Made by a program: the position numbers and the translations under genes
Shown here: positions 19,683-28,841 of the stretch, piece after piece
Layout of the letters: every line of letters starts with the position of its first letter
Numbering within the stretch: position 1 is the first letter of the stretch
NCBI GenBank assembly: GCA_033557685.1
Contig: JAWQRN010000508.1
Span: 1-28,841 of the forward strand
Direction: 5' to 3'
From: Sperchopsis tessellata
Lineage: Eukaryota > Arthropoda > Insecta > Coleoptera > Hydrophilidae
DNA length: 28,841 nt
Notes under the pieces: generated by a model
Database searches by the model: none
The model's input: only the letters and a program-made list of their open reading frames with translations
Told to the model about the DNA's origin: nothing

Positions 19683-20750
19683 TGTCCCAAGAGCGGAAAA
19701 TTTAAATTTGGCGCCATTTTTGCTGTTGTAGTTTGACAGTCAAACCATTATGACAGTTCGATGGTAGACAGTCTGCCATTATTAAATATTAATCGCTGTT
19801 AGACACAACAACGCATTCATATTGTTAAACATTATTTCAAAAATAGTGAAAGTTTGACTGCCACGATTCGCAAATTGCGTCCAATTTTTGGTAATCAAAA
19901 TGATCTAAGTGCATCAACTGTGAAGAGGATAACCGAATAATTGGAGGAGACTGGTTCGATTACTGATGTCAGACCATCAACACACGTTCGTCCAGGTAGT
20001 TCAGCAGAAAACATTACGGCTGTTCACCAGATTGTGGCCGAGAGTCCGGGATCATCCATTCGGCATCGTAATCAAGAATTGGACATTTCATGAAGCACTA
20101 TGCAGCGTATTCTCACGAAAGTTCTACAACTCAAGCATACAAACCATACACAGAGAAGAGAGTTCGTCAATTCAACACCAAATGGTGAGTTTTCCAACAA
20201 AATGATATTCAGCGATGAGGCCCATTTTCATGTTGATGGCTTCGCAAACAGGCAAAACTGCTACATTTTGAGTGACAAAAACCTATATGTGTTTCATGAG
20301 AAGAAATTGCATCCCAAACGTGTCACTGTTTGGTGTGGATTTTGGGCTGGAAGCATCATTGGACCATTTTTATTCGAAGACGCTGCCGGGAATGCACAAA
20401 CAGTCAATGACAAAAGGGATCGGGACATGATAACCCAGTTGTGCCTCAAATGGTTGGTCTGGATCTCGAAGACATGTGGTTCCAACAGGACGGTGCCACT
20501 TGCCACACATCACGTGAAAGAATGGCATTATTGCACGAGACATTCCCTGGTCGTGTAATCACCCGTTTGGTCGACCAGAATTGGCCACCTAGATCGAGCG
20601 ATTTAACGTCTTTGGACTTCCTTCTCGAAGGTGGAGATTAGATGTTGTATCACTGAAATCCAGCCACTTTTATACCAAACCAAAATTTCGGTATTTTCTC
20701 AAAAAACTGTGTTTTATTTAAAATCTAAATTTTCCGTTCTTATTGGGACA
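19683..20750 (+). pseudogene. Tc1/mariner-type transposon copy, inactivated
   Basis: The ends form imperfect terminal inverted repeats: TGTCCCAAGAGCGGAAAATT at 19683 against TGTCCCAATAAGAACGGAAA read inward from 20750. No TA duplication flanks them. One frame from 19811 encodes a helix-turn-helix region (HIVKHYFKNSESLTATIR, RPIFGNQ, STVKRI, LEETGSI), then IVAESPGSSIRHR, QRILTKVLQL, RREFVNS, FSNKMIFSDEAHFHVDGF (first catalytic D at 20214), HPKRVTVWCGFWAG and IIGPFLFED. It has stops at about 19936 and 20091 and a frameshift at about 20440. The next frame gives DMWFQQDGATCHTS (second D at 20489) and NWPPRSSDLTSLDFL. The C-terminal tail after this is missing. The copy is dead. It lies about 650 bases upstream of TMEM11. 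Confidence 0.9.
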
Positions 20751-20897
20751 CCTTTATGTTCATTTATAGATTGAATATTTTCAAAACTTTTATTTTGGTT
20801 ACATATTTCCACAAATTTTAAAATTACAATAAATTATCAATATACGATGTTACATAGACAAATTATTTATACAGTGTTAAATGTATTAGACTGACAC

Positions 20898-21240
20898 GAT
20901 TATTATCTGTATGAATTATTTATTATTATTTCTTGACTAGCATTTGTGAGAGCTACATGTTATTCTATTATTAGCACTTTTTAGAGCTGGTCGGCAACCA
21001 CAACTAGCACTTTTCAGAGCTACATGGCAATGTTTAATTAGCGCTTTTAAGAGCTTCATGTCTTGATAATGTCCCCTGCAATGGCGGACAAAATTTCGGC
21101 AAAAACAAAAGCCAACACACGGTTATCTCCCGGAAATCCTGAAGATATTTACTGTGTCCGTGGAAGTCTACGTACTGAATTATCTTGTATACTGTTTGTG
21201 TATATATTGACAGATTATTAGTTTTATTTATTCACGACTT
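20898..21240 (+). repeat. Penelope-type terminal unit with a 4-copy array of about 34 bp, copy 5
   Basis: TAGCAYTTTTNAGAGCTNCATG-like units start at 20938, 20972, 21005 and 21039 (steps 34, 33, 34). They lead into CTTGATAATGTCC, CTGCAATGGC, GGACAAAAT and TTCGGC (21064-21099), a decayed CTGATGA - GTCC/GGAC - GAAAC - GTCGGC hammerhead-like block. Then come ACACACGGTTATCTCCCGGA and GTGGAAGTCTACGTACTGAA. The last block recurs at about 28455. An inverted terminal piece, GATTATTATCTGTATGAAT, is at 20898-20916. This is the longest such unit in the window. Confidence 0.7.
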
Positions 21241-22503
21241 TATGAGGGCGTAACAATTTCAATAATATTTAAGCATTAAAAAATATATATAATAAACATT
21301 GATGTGAAATACAATTAATTTTACATGATTATTTAGATAACTTATAGGTGGCAGTCCTAGTTTTTGTCCTCTTTTTTGGAAATGCGGTTGTCTGAATTGT
21401 CTTAGATTTTGAGATTAATAAAGTATATGGCAACCCTAATTTTAACATTAAGCAAAATAATTATTTTGTATAAATTTCTACTATTACACATTTGCAATTA
21501 AATTACTAAGTTAAAATCATATTTGGTTTCTTCGCATTTACTTATTTACGATATAACAAGTAATTTGCCTTGACAAAATGTATAATAAAAAAAAATCAAA
21601 TTTGTTGAGTTAATATTGATTTTTCATAACATTACATTTTTATTTATATTTAACGGGTTTGTAAAATGAAATGGATTAAATAAACAAATTGTTTGTATAT
21701 TTCCTTCCGATAACTTTTGATTGATCCTCGAATTTTAAACACAATGTGTTCACACCATTATGCTGCAGTCGTGTCTGTCTGTAAATCTGTGTAATGTGTT
21801 GCCTACCAATTAGTAGTATTTTAAACAAATCATTCCTTCCAAACGTCGAGTCTACCTGTGAAAGCCCGGGAACAGATAGTATATAGACAATAGAGAGCAT
21901 GTTTTACTCCGAGCAAGAGTTAGAAACTTTCTCTTCTCCAGCGTTGATGTATTTTTATCGCGCTGTTACCAAACTCAAATTCATTCAACCTTCTATATTT
22001 ACATTTTCTATACTCGAAATTATTATATTCGTGTATATAAGTGAGTGCATACTTTACAAAGCTTATAATGCAGTATGCATTATACGATAGTGTGAGTCAT
22101 ACATTCATCTTTTCAACCCAAAAATACCATTCATATTATTTCAATACTACATAGTGCAATAACAGAAGTCTCCATACACGTCCGCAGCTTTTCGAAATAA
22201 AAGTAATGGATAACATTATTCATTTTACTTTTACTAAAAATTCACTCCTGTTTACACAAAAAAATATGATTCCTATATAAAAAAATGTTCTTTGTGAAAA
22301 GAGGAAAGTACAATATCTGCAAAAGCGTTTAGAAATAAAAAGCTATTTTTTATTATGACAAAAAGTATAATAGTACATGTTTAGAGATTGTATTAAAAAA
22401 TGAAAGAGTTATGACATGGGGTAGAAAGTATGTACCTGAACAGATGTATTTGTAGGATAATAGTGTACTTATGTCGCCACGCCCTCAGTAGATTTGTATA
22501 TAT
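21241..22503. other. AT-rich spacer, no assigned gene
   Basis: A minus-strand frame at 21900-21676 contains a possible acceptor (GGGCTTTCACAG followed by GTAGACTCGACG) and then 60 non-low-complexity codons ending in a stop (VDSTFGRNDLFKILLIGR and beyond). It could be the terminal exon of something, but no matching upstream exon or family was recognised. The patch at about 21345-21450 looks like part of an unclassified repeat. Confidence 0.25.
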
Positions 22504-22767
22504 TGTAATGTTTTGCGGGTTCACAAATATCAGTACAGCAAGTTTAAAATTTATTTATTTACAAAGGTTTAGTTTACATTTAAAACAATGGTAAATTACA
22601 CAACTGTATTCAAAATGGTTATATGTTAACGCGACGTGTTTCTAATTTCATCTTTGAATACTCCTTAGCTGTCGTAGCGGTGTTTATATATGCAGCTAAG
22701 GATTTGTTCCGAAGTTAGCGAGTTCACCATCTTTCTAGACTTGTCGATGGAGCAATCGTTCGACACA
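22504..22767 (-). mobile_element. Candidate solo LTR
   Basis: Read on the minus strand the segment starts TGTGTCGAACG and ends CGCAAAACATTACA (TGT...ACA ends). TATATAAA (22690-22683) and, about 130 bases further, AATAAA within a TAAATAAATAAA run (about 22560-22553) occupy the positions expected of U3 promoter and R polyadenylation signals. GTGAACCCGCAAAACATTAC-type ends are common in insect LTR elements, as I recall. No good 5-bp target duplication is visible (tatat against tatgg), and no internal coding region follows, so this is tentative. Confidence 0.4.
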
Positions 22768-25094
22768 TATGGTGGGGTCTAGCGAAAGCTAGGATGATCT
22801 GGACGTGCAGTGGTAGAGTTACTCTATCGTAATTTCGTACCAGTATTTATATTCTTATCTTTATATGGCCTAGTTATATATTAAACTTCTTCTTTTCTAT
22901 TTCATTTGTTAAATGTAAAATTGTTTATTATTTTTTGTAAAAAAATTGCAAAATATGATTTTATACTTATATTAAAGTAATTTCATAAAAAAATATAATC
23001 ACAGCTTGTGGCAAGAAATTATTTTCATACTAAGAAGATATATTAGATAACGTAACCCTTTACTCTATTTGCAAACTTTTTTTCATTCGTATTGTCCAGA
23101 TGTCTTCCTAACACTTACAGCATTTTCAACAATATTGATACCTAGTATTAGAAGTGTTTTTTATTAGAACATTGAGCTCTTATTCGAATTAAAGCTGCAT
23201 TTGAAAATACTTACGAAATTGCTTCAGACATTTTCTTCATTAAAATTTTTTCTCAGACTCCAATCGTACGAATCATCTATGTACCGTAAAATTGATTACT
23301 TTTGATGTTACTCCAGGCTATTGGTTTTCACATTATCAACAAAATTATTTCCATTTTCCACCTCAGTGTTTTCCCTAGAAAATGTTGCCGACCGGGTGGG
23401 GGCAATGTCCTTGATAAAATTCAAGTATGTGTTTGGGATTTGTAAATGATATATTATTATTATAAACACTTTATGTACAAACTACACAATTGCTATAAAA
23501 CAAAAAACAAACCACCAAAAATTCAATCAATTTCGTGCGAGCTACCGATCAGCCGATAACTCTCAACTGAATAATAACTAATGGCATTTTAAACAGGAGA
23601 AATTATAAATAAAATACCTTAGCATTCATTATAGGTATAAAATCGATTATATAAAAGCATATTCAATAGATTTTACCACAAAGTTTACCAACTAATAAAT
23701 CGATATTAGGAATATACCAGAATTACTACATTAAATTATTGTTATAACCACACAGTTTATGAATTAACATAGTTTTGGTTTTGCTCAAAGAAATTGACCG
23801 TCATGTGTGTCACTCTTATACATATTTCGGAATTATATTCACATTTAGCATGTAGTTTTTATTATTTTAAATGGAGTAATTACGAGTAAAAAACCGCAAA
23901 ATTTGAAATTATGAATTTCGCGGAAAAAATTGTCCATCCATTGTGATGTACTAACACAATTGTAAAAAATATTTTAAAAATGTAAATTATACTTCGATTT
24001 TAATCAGTGCCGAATATCAAAGAAAATCGAAGCTTTGGTGCATCCTTACTGCTGACTCCATATGCCATTTTTAAGAAGCTTGTAATTATTGTAATACTAC
24101 AATGTTTATTTAAACATTTAACATTTAAACATTAAGATGGAGTTTTCTTTTTACCTATATAACTTCTAACGCAAAATTATATGTGAACAAATTTTTCATG
24201 TGCATATATAAATACACCTTATATTTATAAAATCAATTTGGTGGAAAATGATTTTATAGCAATTATTTTGGCGGGGGTTTTTAACGAACCAGATAATAAT
24301 TTTACTGACTATTGATTTTATAAATAGTAGGTGCTCTTAAAAAACTTTAATTGTATATCCGTGTGAAGAACTTTTCACGTATGCCGTAAATTTTAGATTT
24401 TGGATAAGAAATTAAAATTAAATTTAAAAAAGTGGTCATAGTGAGAATTCTTCATTCTTAAAAATGGTTTTCTTTACATAACACACGTAAAATTAATAGC
24501 TTTGGTTTATTAGAATAATATTAAAAGTCAAGCAGTTTTTGCTTGAAAGTATGATCAAATATATGTACAAGATGATAAATAAATATAAATCATATAAGTA
24601 GCATTTTTGAAAAAAGAGGAATTGAAATCCTATTTGCTATAATATATAATTTCTTATGCCTAAAGTGATAAAATAAACTTTACATTTTATAGGTAGGACA
24701 ATAGAAACGTTTAGATTAGTTTTCATGTACATTTTTTGGTTTGAATTAAAGACAAACTTTCCTAAATAAATTGTAAACTGTAAAATGTAAACTGATTTTA
24801 GAAATTCAGAATTACGTTGCAGACTTTTCAATATTGATCAAATATGACGACAAAAAGCATTTAAACTTATCATTTATTTTTGTCAATTTTTTACTATCAA
24901 TTACGCGCTAATAATCGAAAATAATTTAAAAAACACTTCACATGCAAAAATCTCTTAGCTATAATGAACAACTGTGCTCAATTTCGTTCAGATATCAAAG
25001 AGATTAGCGGTATATTTAAGAAAGTTCTCCGTTAAGAATATTATTTGTCATAACTTAACATTATTACTAATTCAGTGAAAACACCGCTTTACTT
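22768..25094. other. AT-rich spacer upstream of outspread, nothing recognised
   Basis: More than 2 kb of AT-rich DNA without a protein-like frame. The only locally GC-rich patch is at about 23380-23410 and is too short to interpret. Confidence 0.4.
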
Positions 25095-25470
25095 TATTAA
25101 TTCTTAAATAATTTAAAACTTTTAGTAAAGTCCCGGACCTATTGTAGGGTAGTTAACGTGTACGATCACAGATGACACCAAATTAAACAAATTAACTTGC
25201 GAATTTCTTTGGATTTAAAAACTGTCAGAAGATAATGTGTCACTGCTGTTTTTAGTTGTTAAACTAATCGAGTGGACATAGCGTTGCATTCCTTCTTACT
25301 TAATTAACTAATATAAAACGTTTAGTAAAGATTGCAACCTGCATATTGTTAGTTAACATGTACGAACATAGATGGCGTCAACTAAACAAATTCAGATACC
25401 AATCTCTTTGGTTTTAAAAACTGTCACAAGATAATGTGTCGCTGCTGTTTTTAGTTGATAAACTGGGTAA
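25095..25470. repeat. Tandem duplication, period 200 bp, upstream of outspread
   Basis: Two head-to-tail copies start their best-conserved part with TTTAGTAAAG at 25121 and 25321. Shared blocks include GTTAACGTGTACGA / GTTAACATGTACGA, ACAGATGACACCAA / ATAGATGGCGTCAA, TTAAAAACTGTCA and AGATAATGTGTC, then GCTGTTTTTAGTTG. The copies differ by substitutions and small indels, so the duplication is not recent. It ends about 30 bases before the likely transcribed region of outspread and may be part of its promoter. Confidence 0.75.
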
Positions 25471-25684
25471 ATTTTACCGCAGTTTGTCAGGTTAGTTCGA
25501 GTTGAGCTGTTGTATTGTTCGTTTATGACTGACGTTTCGATTTAAAGAGCATAGACTGTGTATGTACTCGGGTGTTTTTCTTTTTGTGTGTTGTGATACG
25601 ATGTTGTGTACTGGCATAAGTGTTTTCGATAGTCCTACTGAGGACGGCTGACATGTGTTTATGGAGTGTTGTGCTGCGTGCGCC
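25471..25684 (+). promoter_or_regulatory. Probable core promoter and 5' UTR of outspread
   Basis: Base composition rises here relative to the flanks and CpG is more frequent. TCAGTT-like initiator candidates (GTCAGGTTAGTTCG at about 25486) lie about 200 bases before the start codon. No TATA box is evident. An in-frame ATG at 25661 would add eight residues (MECCAACA), but it has T at -3, whereas the ATG at 25685 has G at -3 and fits the family N-terminus. Confidence 0.4.
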
Positions 25685-25792
25685 ATGTCACAGTGCAAGA
25701 AATTTGCGCCGAATATCTTCAACAAGACCAAGTGCTCAAACTGCTTTCGGCAGAAAGAGGAGCACTCGGCAGAAGCTTTGGAATGCAACCGA
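25685..25792 (+). CDS. osp: Outspread (osp)/MPRIP orthologue, first coding exon
   Basis: The exon encodes 36 residues, MSQCKKFAPNIFNKTKCSNC then FRQKEEHSAEALECNR, and ends in phase 0 at a strong donor (CGA followed by gtgagt). The CKKF.PNIFNK.KC.NCF signature is the N-terminus of myosin phosphatase Rho-interacting protein (MPRIP) and its insect orthologue outspread, which in full have two PH domains and a coiled-coil C-terminus. MPRIP binds F-actin and the myosin phosphatase targeting subunit and regulates actomyosin; outspread mutants in Drosophila affect wing posture. None of the later exons is in this window, so the first intron is at least 3 kb, which fits the long 5' introns typical of this gene. 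The orthology rests on one short but distinctive exon. Confidence 0.88.
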
Positions 25793-26134
25793 GTGAGTTC
25801 CCTATACATTCCTCTATCTACGCACACTTATCCAAATCTAAACAAATTTATTCAAAATTTGGTGGCCGCAAAGTGCGCTCTTCTATTTTGAATTTTTTTG
25901 CGTATGCGCACAAAAAAGTTGCCAATGTTTTTGCGCAAATGTTTGCTACGCTTTTTATTTTAATCTCTTTCTGACAGTTTATAAATATAAGAAATAATGA
26001 CCATCCGATAATGCTTTAGTTTTTCCAAATAATCGAAAATGCCAGAAATGTGTCATTTTAATTAATCGTGGTAATTTTACAAAATGTCCAAAATTACAAT
26101 GGATTTGTTATTTTGATCAAAATATTATTGTTGA

Positions 26135-26760
26135 CATCATGTGGAAGGTGTGAACATATATTAATGTTATTTGATTACTTTACCAAATTCGGATAAATAC
26201 GAATAATTATCAGAAACTTCTCAAATCATAATATTAACATGCGAACCAAGATTTGAAGATTTGGTTTTGATTTAGGTTGAAGTTGAGTGTTGAATTAAGA
26301 AAGTAGTTCCAGTTCGAGTAGAAGAGGTCTTAATTAGTTTACTCAGTTAGAAATTACATACTTTACAACAATATATCCTGAAGGATTTCTTTTGGTGAAG
26401 GCTAATCTAGAATTCGTCATACAGGAATGGGGATAACTTTATTTTTACCCGAAGGCTTAGAATAGTTATTTCAGCTTTGGTTATGTTCGTGTTGGAGCTA
26501 TATCAATGATGTATTATTGGCATCCCATGAAAGGTGTAGTAAATATGTTCTAATTCAGATTAGTAGTATCAGATACTGTTCAAATTATAACATTAGTTGT
26601 AAATGTAGTACCTAGTTTTGAAGATTTTTGTTTTTGTGTTAAAGTCCGTGTTGAATCTAGGAAGTAGTTCTCAAGACGAGATTTGTTTTGCTCCGGGATA
26701 AACTACATATGTATATAGAGTTTGTGAAGATCTTCTGGTTAAGGCTACAACTTTACGTTT
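26135..26760. repeat. Diverged direct duplication, offset about 360 bp
   Basis: Matching blocks occur in the same order: TATCAGAAACTTCTCAAATC (26208) and TATCAGATACTGTTCAAATT (26567); GTTGAATTAAGAAAGTAGTT (26289) and GTTGAATCTAGGAAGTAGTT (about 26649); then GAAGG.TTTCTTTTGGTGAAGGCTA and GAAGATCTTCTGGTTAAGGCTA. The copies differ by many substitutions and a 26-base indel, so the event is old. Confidence 0.55.
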
Positions 26761-27950
26761 GAAGATCTTTTTTTTGGGTTGGGTCCTTTTTCTGCTGGGC
26801 TGGAAGATATTTCTTGTTCTAGGGATACAGTGTAAAAGATTACTGCAGTTTCATGGTCTCGGACGGGCAATTTACTCCCTCGTTTTTTGTTGGAAGAGCT
26901 TCAACTTCCTGAATTAAATTTTAAAGAATGTGAAAATTTCTAGTCTCAATTATTATTTGAAACTGTATCCTCGAATAGACCATGGAACTCAGAAGCGTTA
27001 CAGTAACCTGCAAAGGTTTCAGGCAGTAATGTATATAGTATGTATATACTATGTAGCATAGTTTTTAAATCTCATTGACGTAATTTTGAAGGCATTATAA
27101 GTCATTATATAGAGCAGAAAATATTGTTGGATCTAAATTTTTGAAACCATAAACCTTTTAGGAATGTTATTGTTATTTATCAATTTAATATATTCACAGG
27201 AAAAAAGAGATTTATAATTGGAAGTTTTTGCTAACAAGTATTGGATCTTCGTAAATAGGGTTTGCCAAGTTACGGCAGATATTTCAAGAAAGTACCGGGA
27301 AAAACTGTTTTGTAATAGAGTTTTTTTTTTGTAAAAATATCAGATTTTATTAAAGTAGTACTAGTACTAACTCCATATTCATGGGTTAAAATATGTTCAA
27401 CTCTAATAATGATACAAATGCTATTTTCTAAAATCGGGAAACTAAAGATTTCTGATAAGTTCGACATAAATCACAGTTTTGATTACTTCATTAGTCAATA
27501 CATTTTTGGTGTTTTCATCATCTCAAATCAATGAAAATCACTATATGGCCATATAATGTACTTTCCACAAAACTACTTGGTTATGCGTTATTTGGAAAGA
27601 AATTTTATCGATTATAATATTCAACGCTGTTATTTCGCACAAAGACTAGAATGGGTGCAAACAAAAGTAATGCATAATTGCTATAACTTTTTAATTTGTG
27701 GTTTAAGAAAAATTTCCTTTATAAAAATGTTTGATTTATTCTCGAAAACAATCTGGTATTTTTCTTGATTTCTGTCTTGTGGTTTCGTTGCTATGTATCA
27801 ACCAACTTTGATTTTTTCATTTTTGAAAAGAACACATTTTTATAAGTGCGATAATAACCTTTTCTCATTAGCTTGTATAAGAAAATTTCAAAGAAAAATT
27901 AACATTTATTTTTGAAATTAAGAAAATCGTAAAATTTTTTTAACATTTCC

Positions 27951-28134
27951 AAAACAGCAAATAATTAAATTTAGTAGTTTCATTTACAGTGTCCCAATCA
28001 ATTTTCAAAGTTCCTTGTTTCTTATATGATAATGACAATTGATATATATTTTTTTCAACAGTTATTCGCACTTTTAAATTGTTGAATTACGCGGTCGATC
28101 TTTTTAGATACTAAATTTAATTATTTGCTGTTTT
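27951..28134. repeat. Perfect 26-bp inverted repeat around 132 bp (MITE-like)
   Basis: The left arm 27951-27976 starts AAAACAGCAAATAATTAAAT. The right arm 28109-28134 is its exact reverse complement over 26 bases. The interior shows no open frame. TTAA occurs close outside both arms but not symmetrically, so no target duplication is claimed. Size and structure fit a miniature inverted-repeat transposable element. Confidence 0.6.
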
Positions 28135-28339
28135 TTAAGCGGTATATGTTTAATACATTTTTATGTAATACACTTTTATGATTTTTATAATTTCAACTTT
28201 ACAAGAAAAAGTCAGCGTCATAAGATAAAATAATAATAAAATAAAAAAAAAACAAGTTGCAGGTCTGATTAAAAAAAGCAACGTTGGTTGAACTTAGAAA
28301 CAAAACAAAATTAGTCAACATATTAAATATAATAGACTT

Positions 28340-28522
28340 ATTCGATTATTATCTATATGAATGTTGTCAGGTTCTCCGTGAGGTAACTGTGTATTGGCTT
28401 TTCTTCTTGCCGACGTTTCGTCCACCATCTCAGGGTGGACGAAACGTATGACCATGGAAGTCTATGTACAGAATTATATGCTGTTGTTTCCAGATTTTAA
28501 TCCGTGTAAGCGCTCTGACAAG
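28340..28522 (-). repeat. Penelope-type terminal unit, copy 6, with palindromic centre
   Basis: Minus-strand reading gives GCACTTGTCAGAGCGCTTAC (about 28532-28505), then CTGAGATGGTGGACGAAAC, GTCGGCAAGAA and AAAAGCCAATACACAGTTAC, and ends near CATTCATATAGATAATAATC (28363-28344). All have counterparts in copies at 407-500 and 20938-21240. The centre is a 14-bp perfect hairpin, 28413-28426 with 28434-28447, loop ATCTCAG. Each arm carries GGTGGACGAAACG, so both strands read the GAAAC core. The part from about 28450 on (GGAAGTCTATGTACAGAATT) is in plus orientation like copy 5, so the unit is a head-to-head composite. Confidence 0.65.
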
Positions 28523-28841
28523 TGCCAATTGTCAACATGTTTGCTAAAATAAACCAAAACATGTTTAAACAGATTTTCATAAAACCCAAAGTTAAAAAGT
28601 TGTAGCAATAGTGAATTATATTTTTTATACCCTGTATAAATGTTTTAACAGAATTTCGATTTCAAATATGTTTCTCCCAGAAAAAAAAAATATGTAGAAA
28701 GTTGGAACTTTTCGCTTAGTTGATATTGGAGTACGAATGACACTTCTTCTCTTGATTGTAAAAGCTAGGGCAAATAACTTGTCATCTACTGATTGCAAGG
28801 ATTCTTCTATTTTTTAATTCTGTACAAACATTTTATCTTAG

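Larger units (their letters stand above)
25793..28841 (+). other. First intron of outspread (partial), repeat-bearing
   Basis: No coding exon or convincing acceptor followed by a protein-like frame is visible up to the window end. It contains a diverged duplication (26135-26760), an inverted repeat (27951-28134) and a Penelope-type terminal unit (about 28340-28520). The stretch 26770-27950 shows nothing recognisable. Confidence 0.5.

Noticed and set aside
20294..20506. Minus-strand 70-codon frame in the mariner copy
   Set aside because: Antisense shadow of the transposase.
25492..25827. 111-codon minus-strand frame over the outspread promoter and first exon
   Set aside because: The plus-strand exon has a family-specific N-terminus and a strong donor; the antisense frame has no recognisable content.
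1..28841. CRISPR arrays, operons, bacterial promoters and tRNA or rRNA genes
   Set aside because: The window is eukaryotic. I found no regularly spaced spacer-repeat structure, no tRNA cloverleaf and no rRNA. The only regular array (20938-21061) belongs to a Penelope-type terminal unit.

Overview
This is an AT-rich eukaryotic (almost certainly insect) nuclear window. The protein-coding genes are split by GT-AG introns, there are no operons, and the intergenic and intronic DNA is full of decayed transposable elements: Penelope-like elements, two LINEs, pogo and Tc1/mariner DNA transposons and a possible solo LTR. Order-level placement is not possible from the sequence alone.

Layout. (1) 1-3000: the 3' end of a plus-strand tectonin beta-propeller gene (TECPR1/Pex23-like; exons 741-1056, 1120-1265, 2645-2683). 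A Penelope-like fragment lies in one intron and a pogo-like transposase remnant in another. (2) 3000-7000: mostly AT-rich spacer with a Penelope terminal-repeat copy, two imperfect direct-repeat pairs and a few exon-like segments that I could not assign. (3) 7009-11287: a complete three-exon plus-strand short-chain dehydrogenase gene (DHRS7B-like, 316 aa). Its 2.9-kb second intron holds an intronless antisense gene for a four-TM protein (233 aa). (4) 11868-15835: two dead LINE copies in tandem. The second is nearly full length (endonuclease to reverse transcriptase) and very purine-rich. (5) 16484-19024: a complete four-exon minus-strand TMEM11/PMI gene (175 aa, mitochondrial inner-membrane morphology factor). 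(6) 19683-20750: an inactivated Tc1/mariner-type copy with terminal inverted repeats. (7) 20898-21240: the best-preserved Penelope-type terminal unit, with a four-copy array of about 34 bp. (8) 22504-22767: a candidate solo LTR. (9) 25095-28841: a 200-bp tandem duplication, then the promoter, first coding exon (25685-25792) and part of a long first intron of the outspread/MPRIP orthologue.

The host genes are ordinary conserved housekeeping or cytoskeletal genes with no evident functional link to each other. The most distinctive signal is the recurrence of short Penelope-derived terminal units carrying hammerhead-ribozyme-like motifs (CTKRANAAT, short stem, then GAAAC or a decayed version). 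They occur at about 419, 3141, 10700, 17231, 21064 and 28413, one of them as a perfect hairpin, and further hammerhead-like motifs lie at 2112 and 11700.
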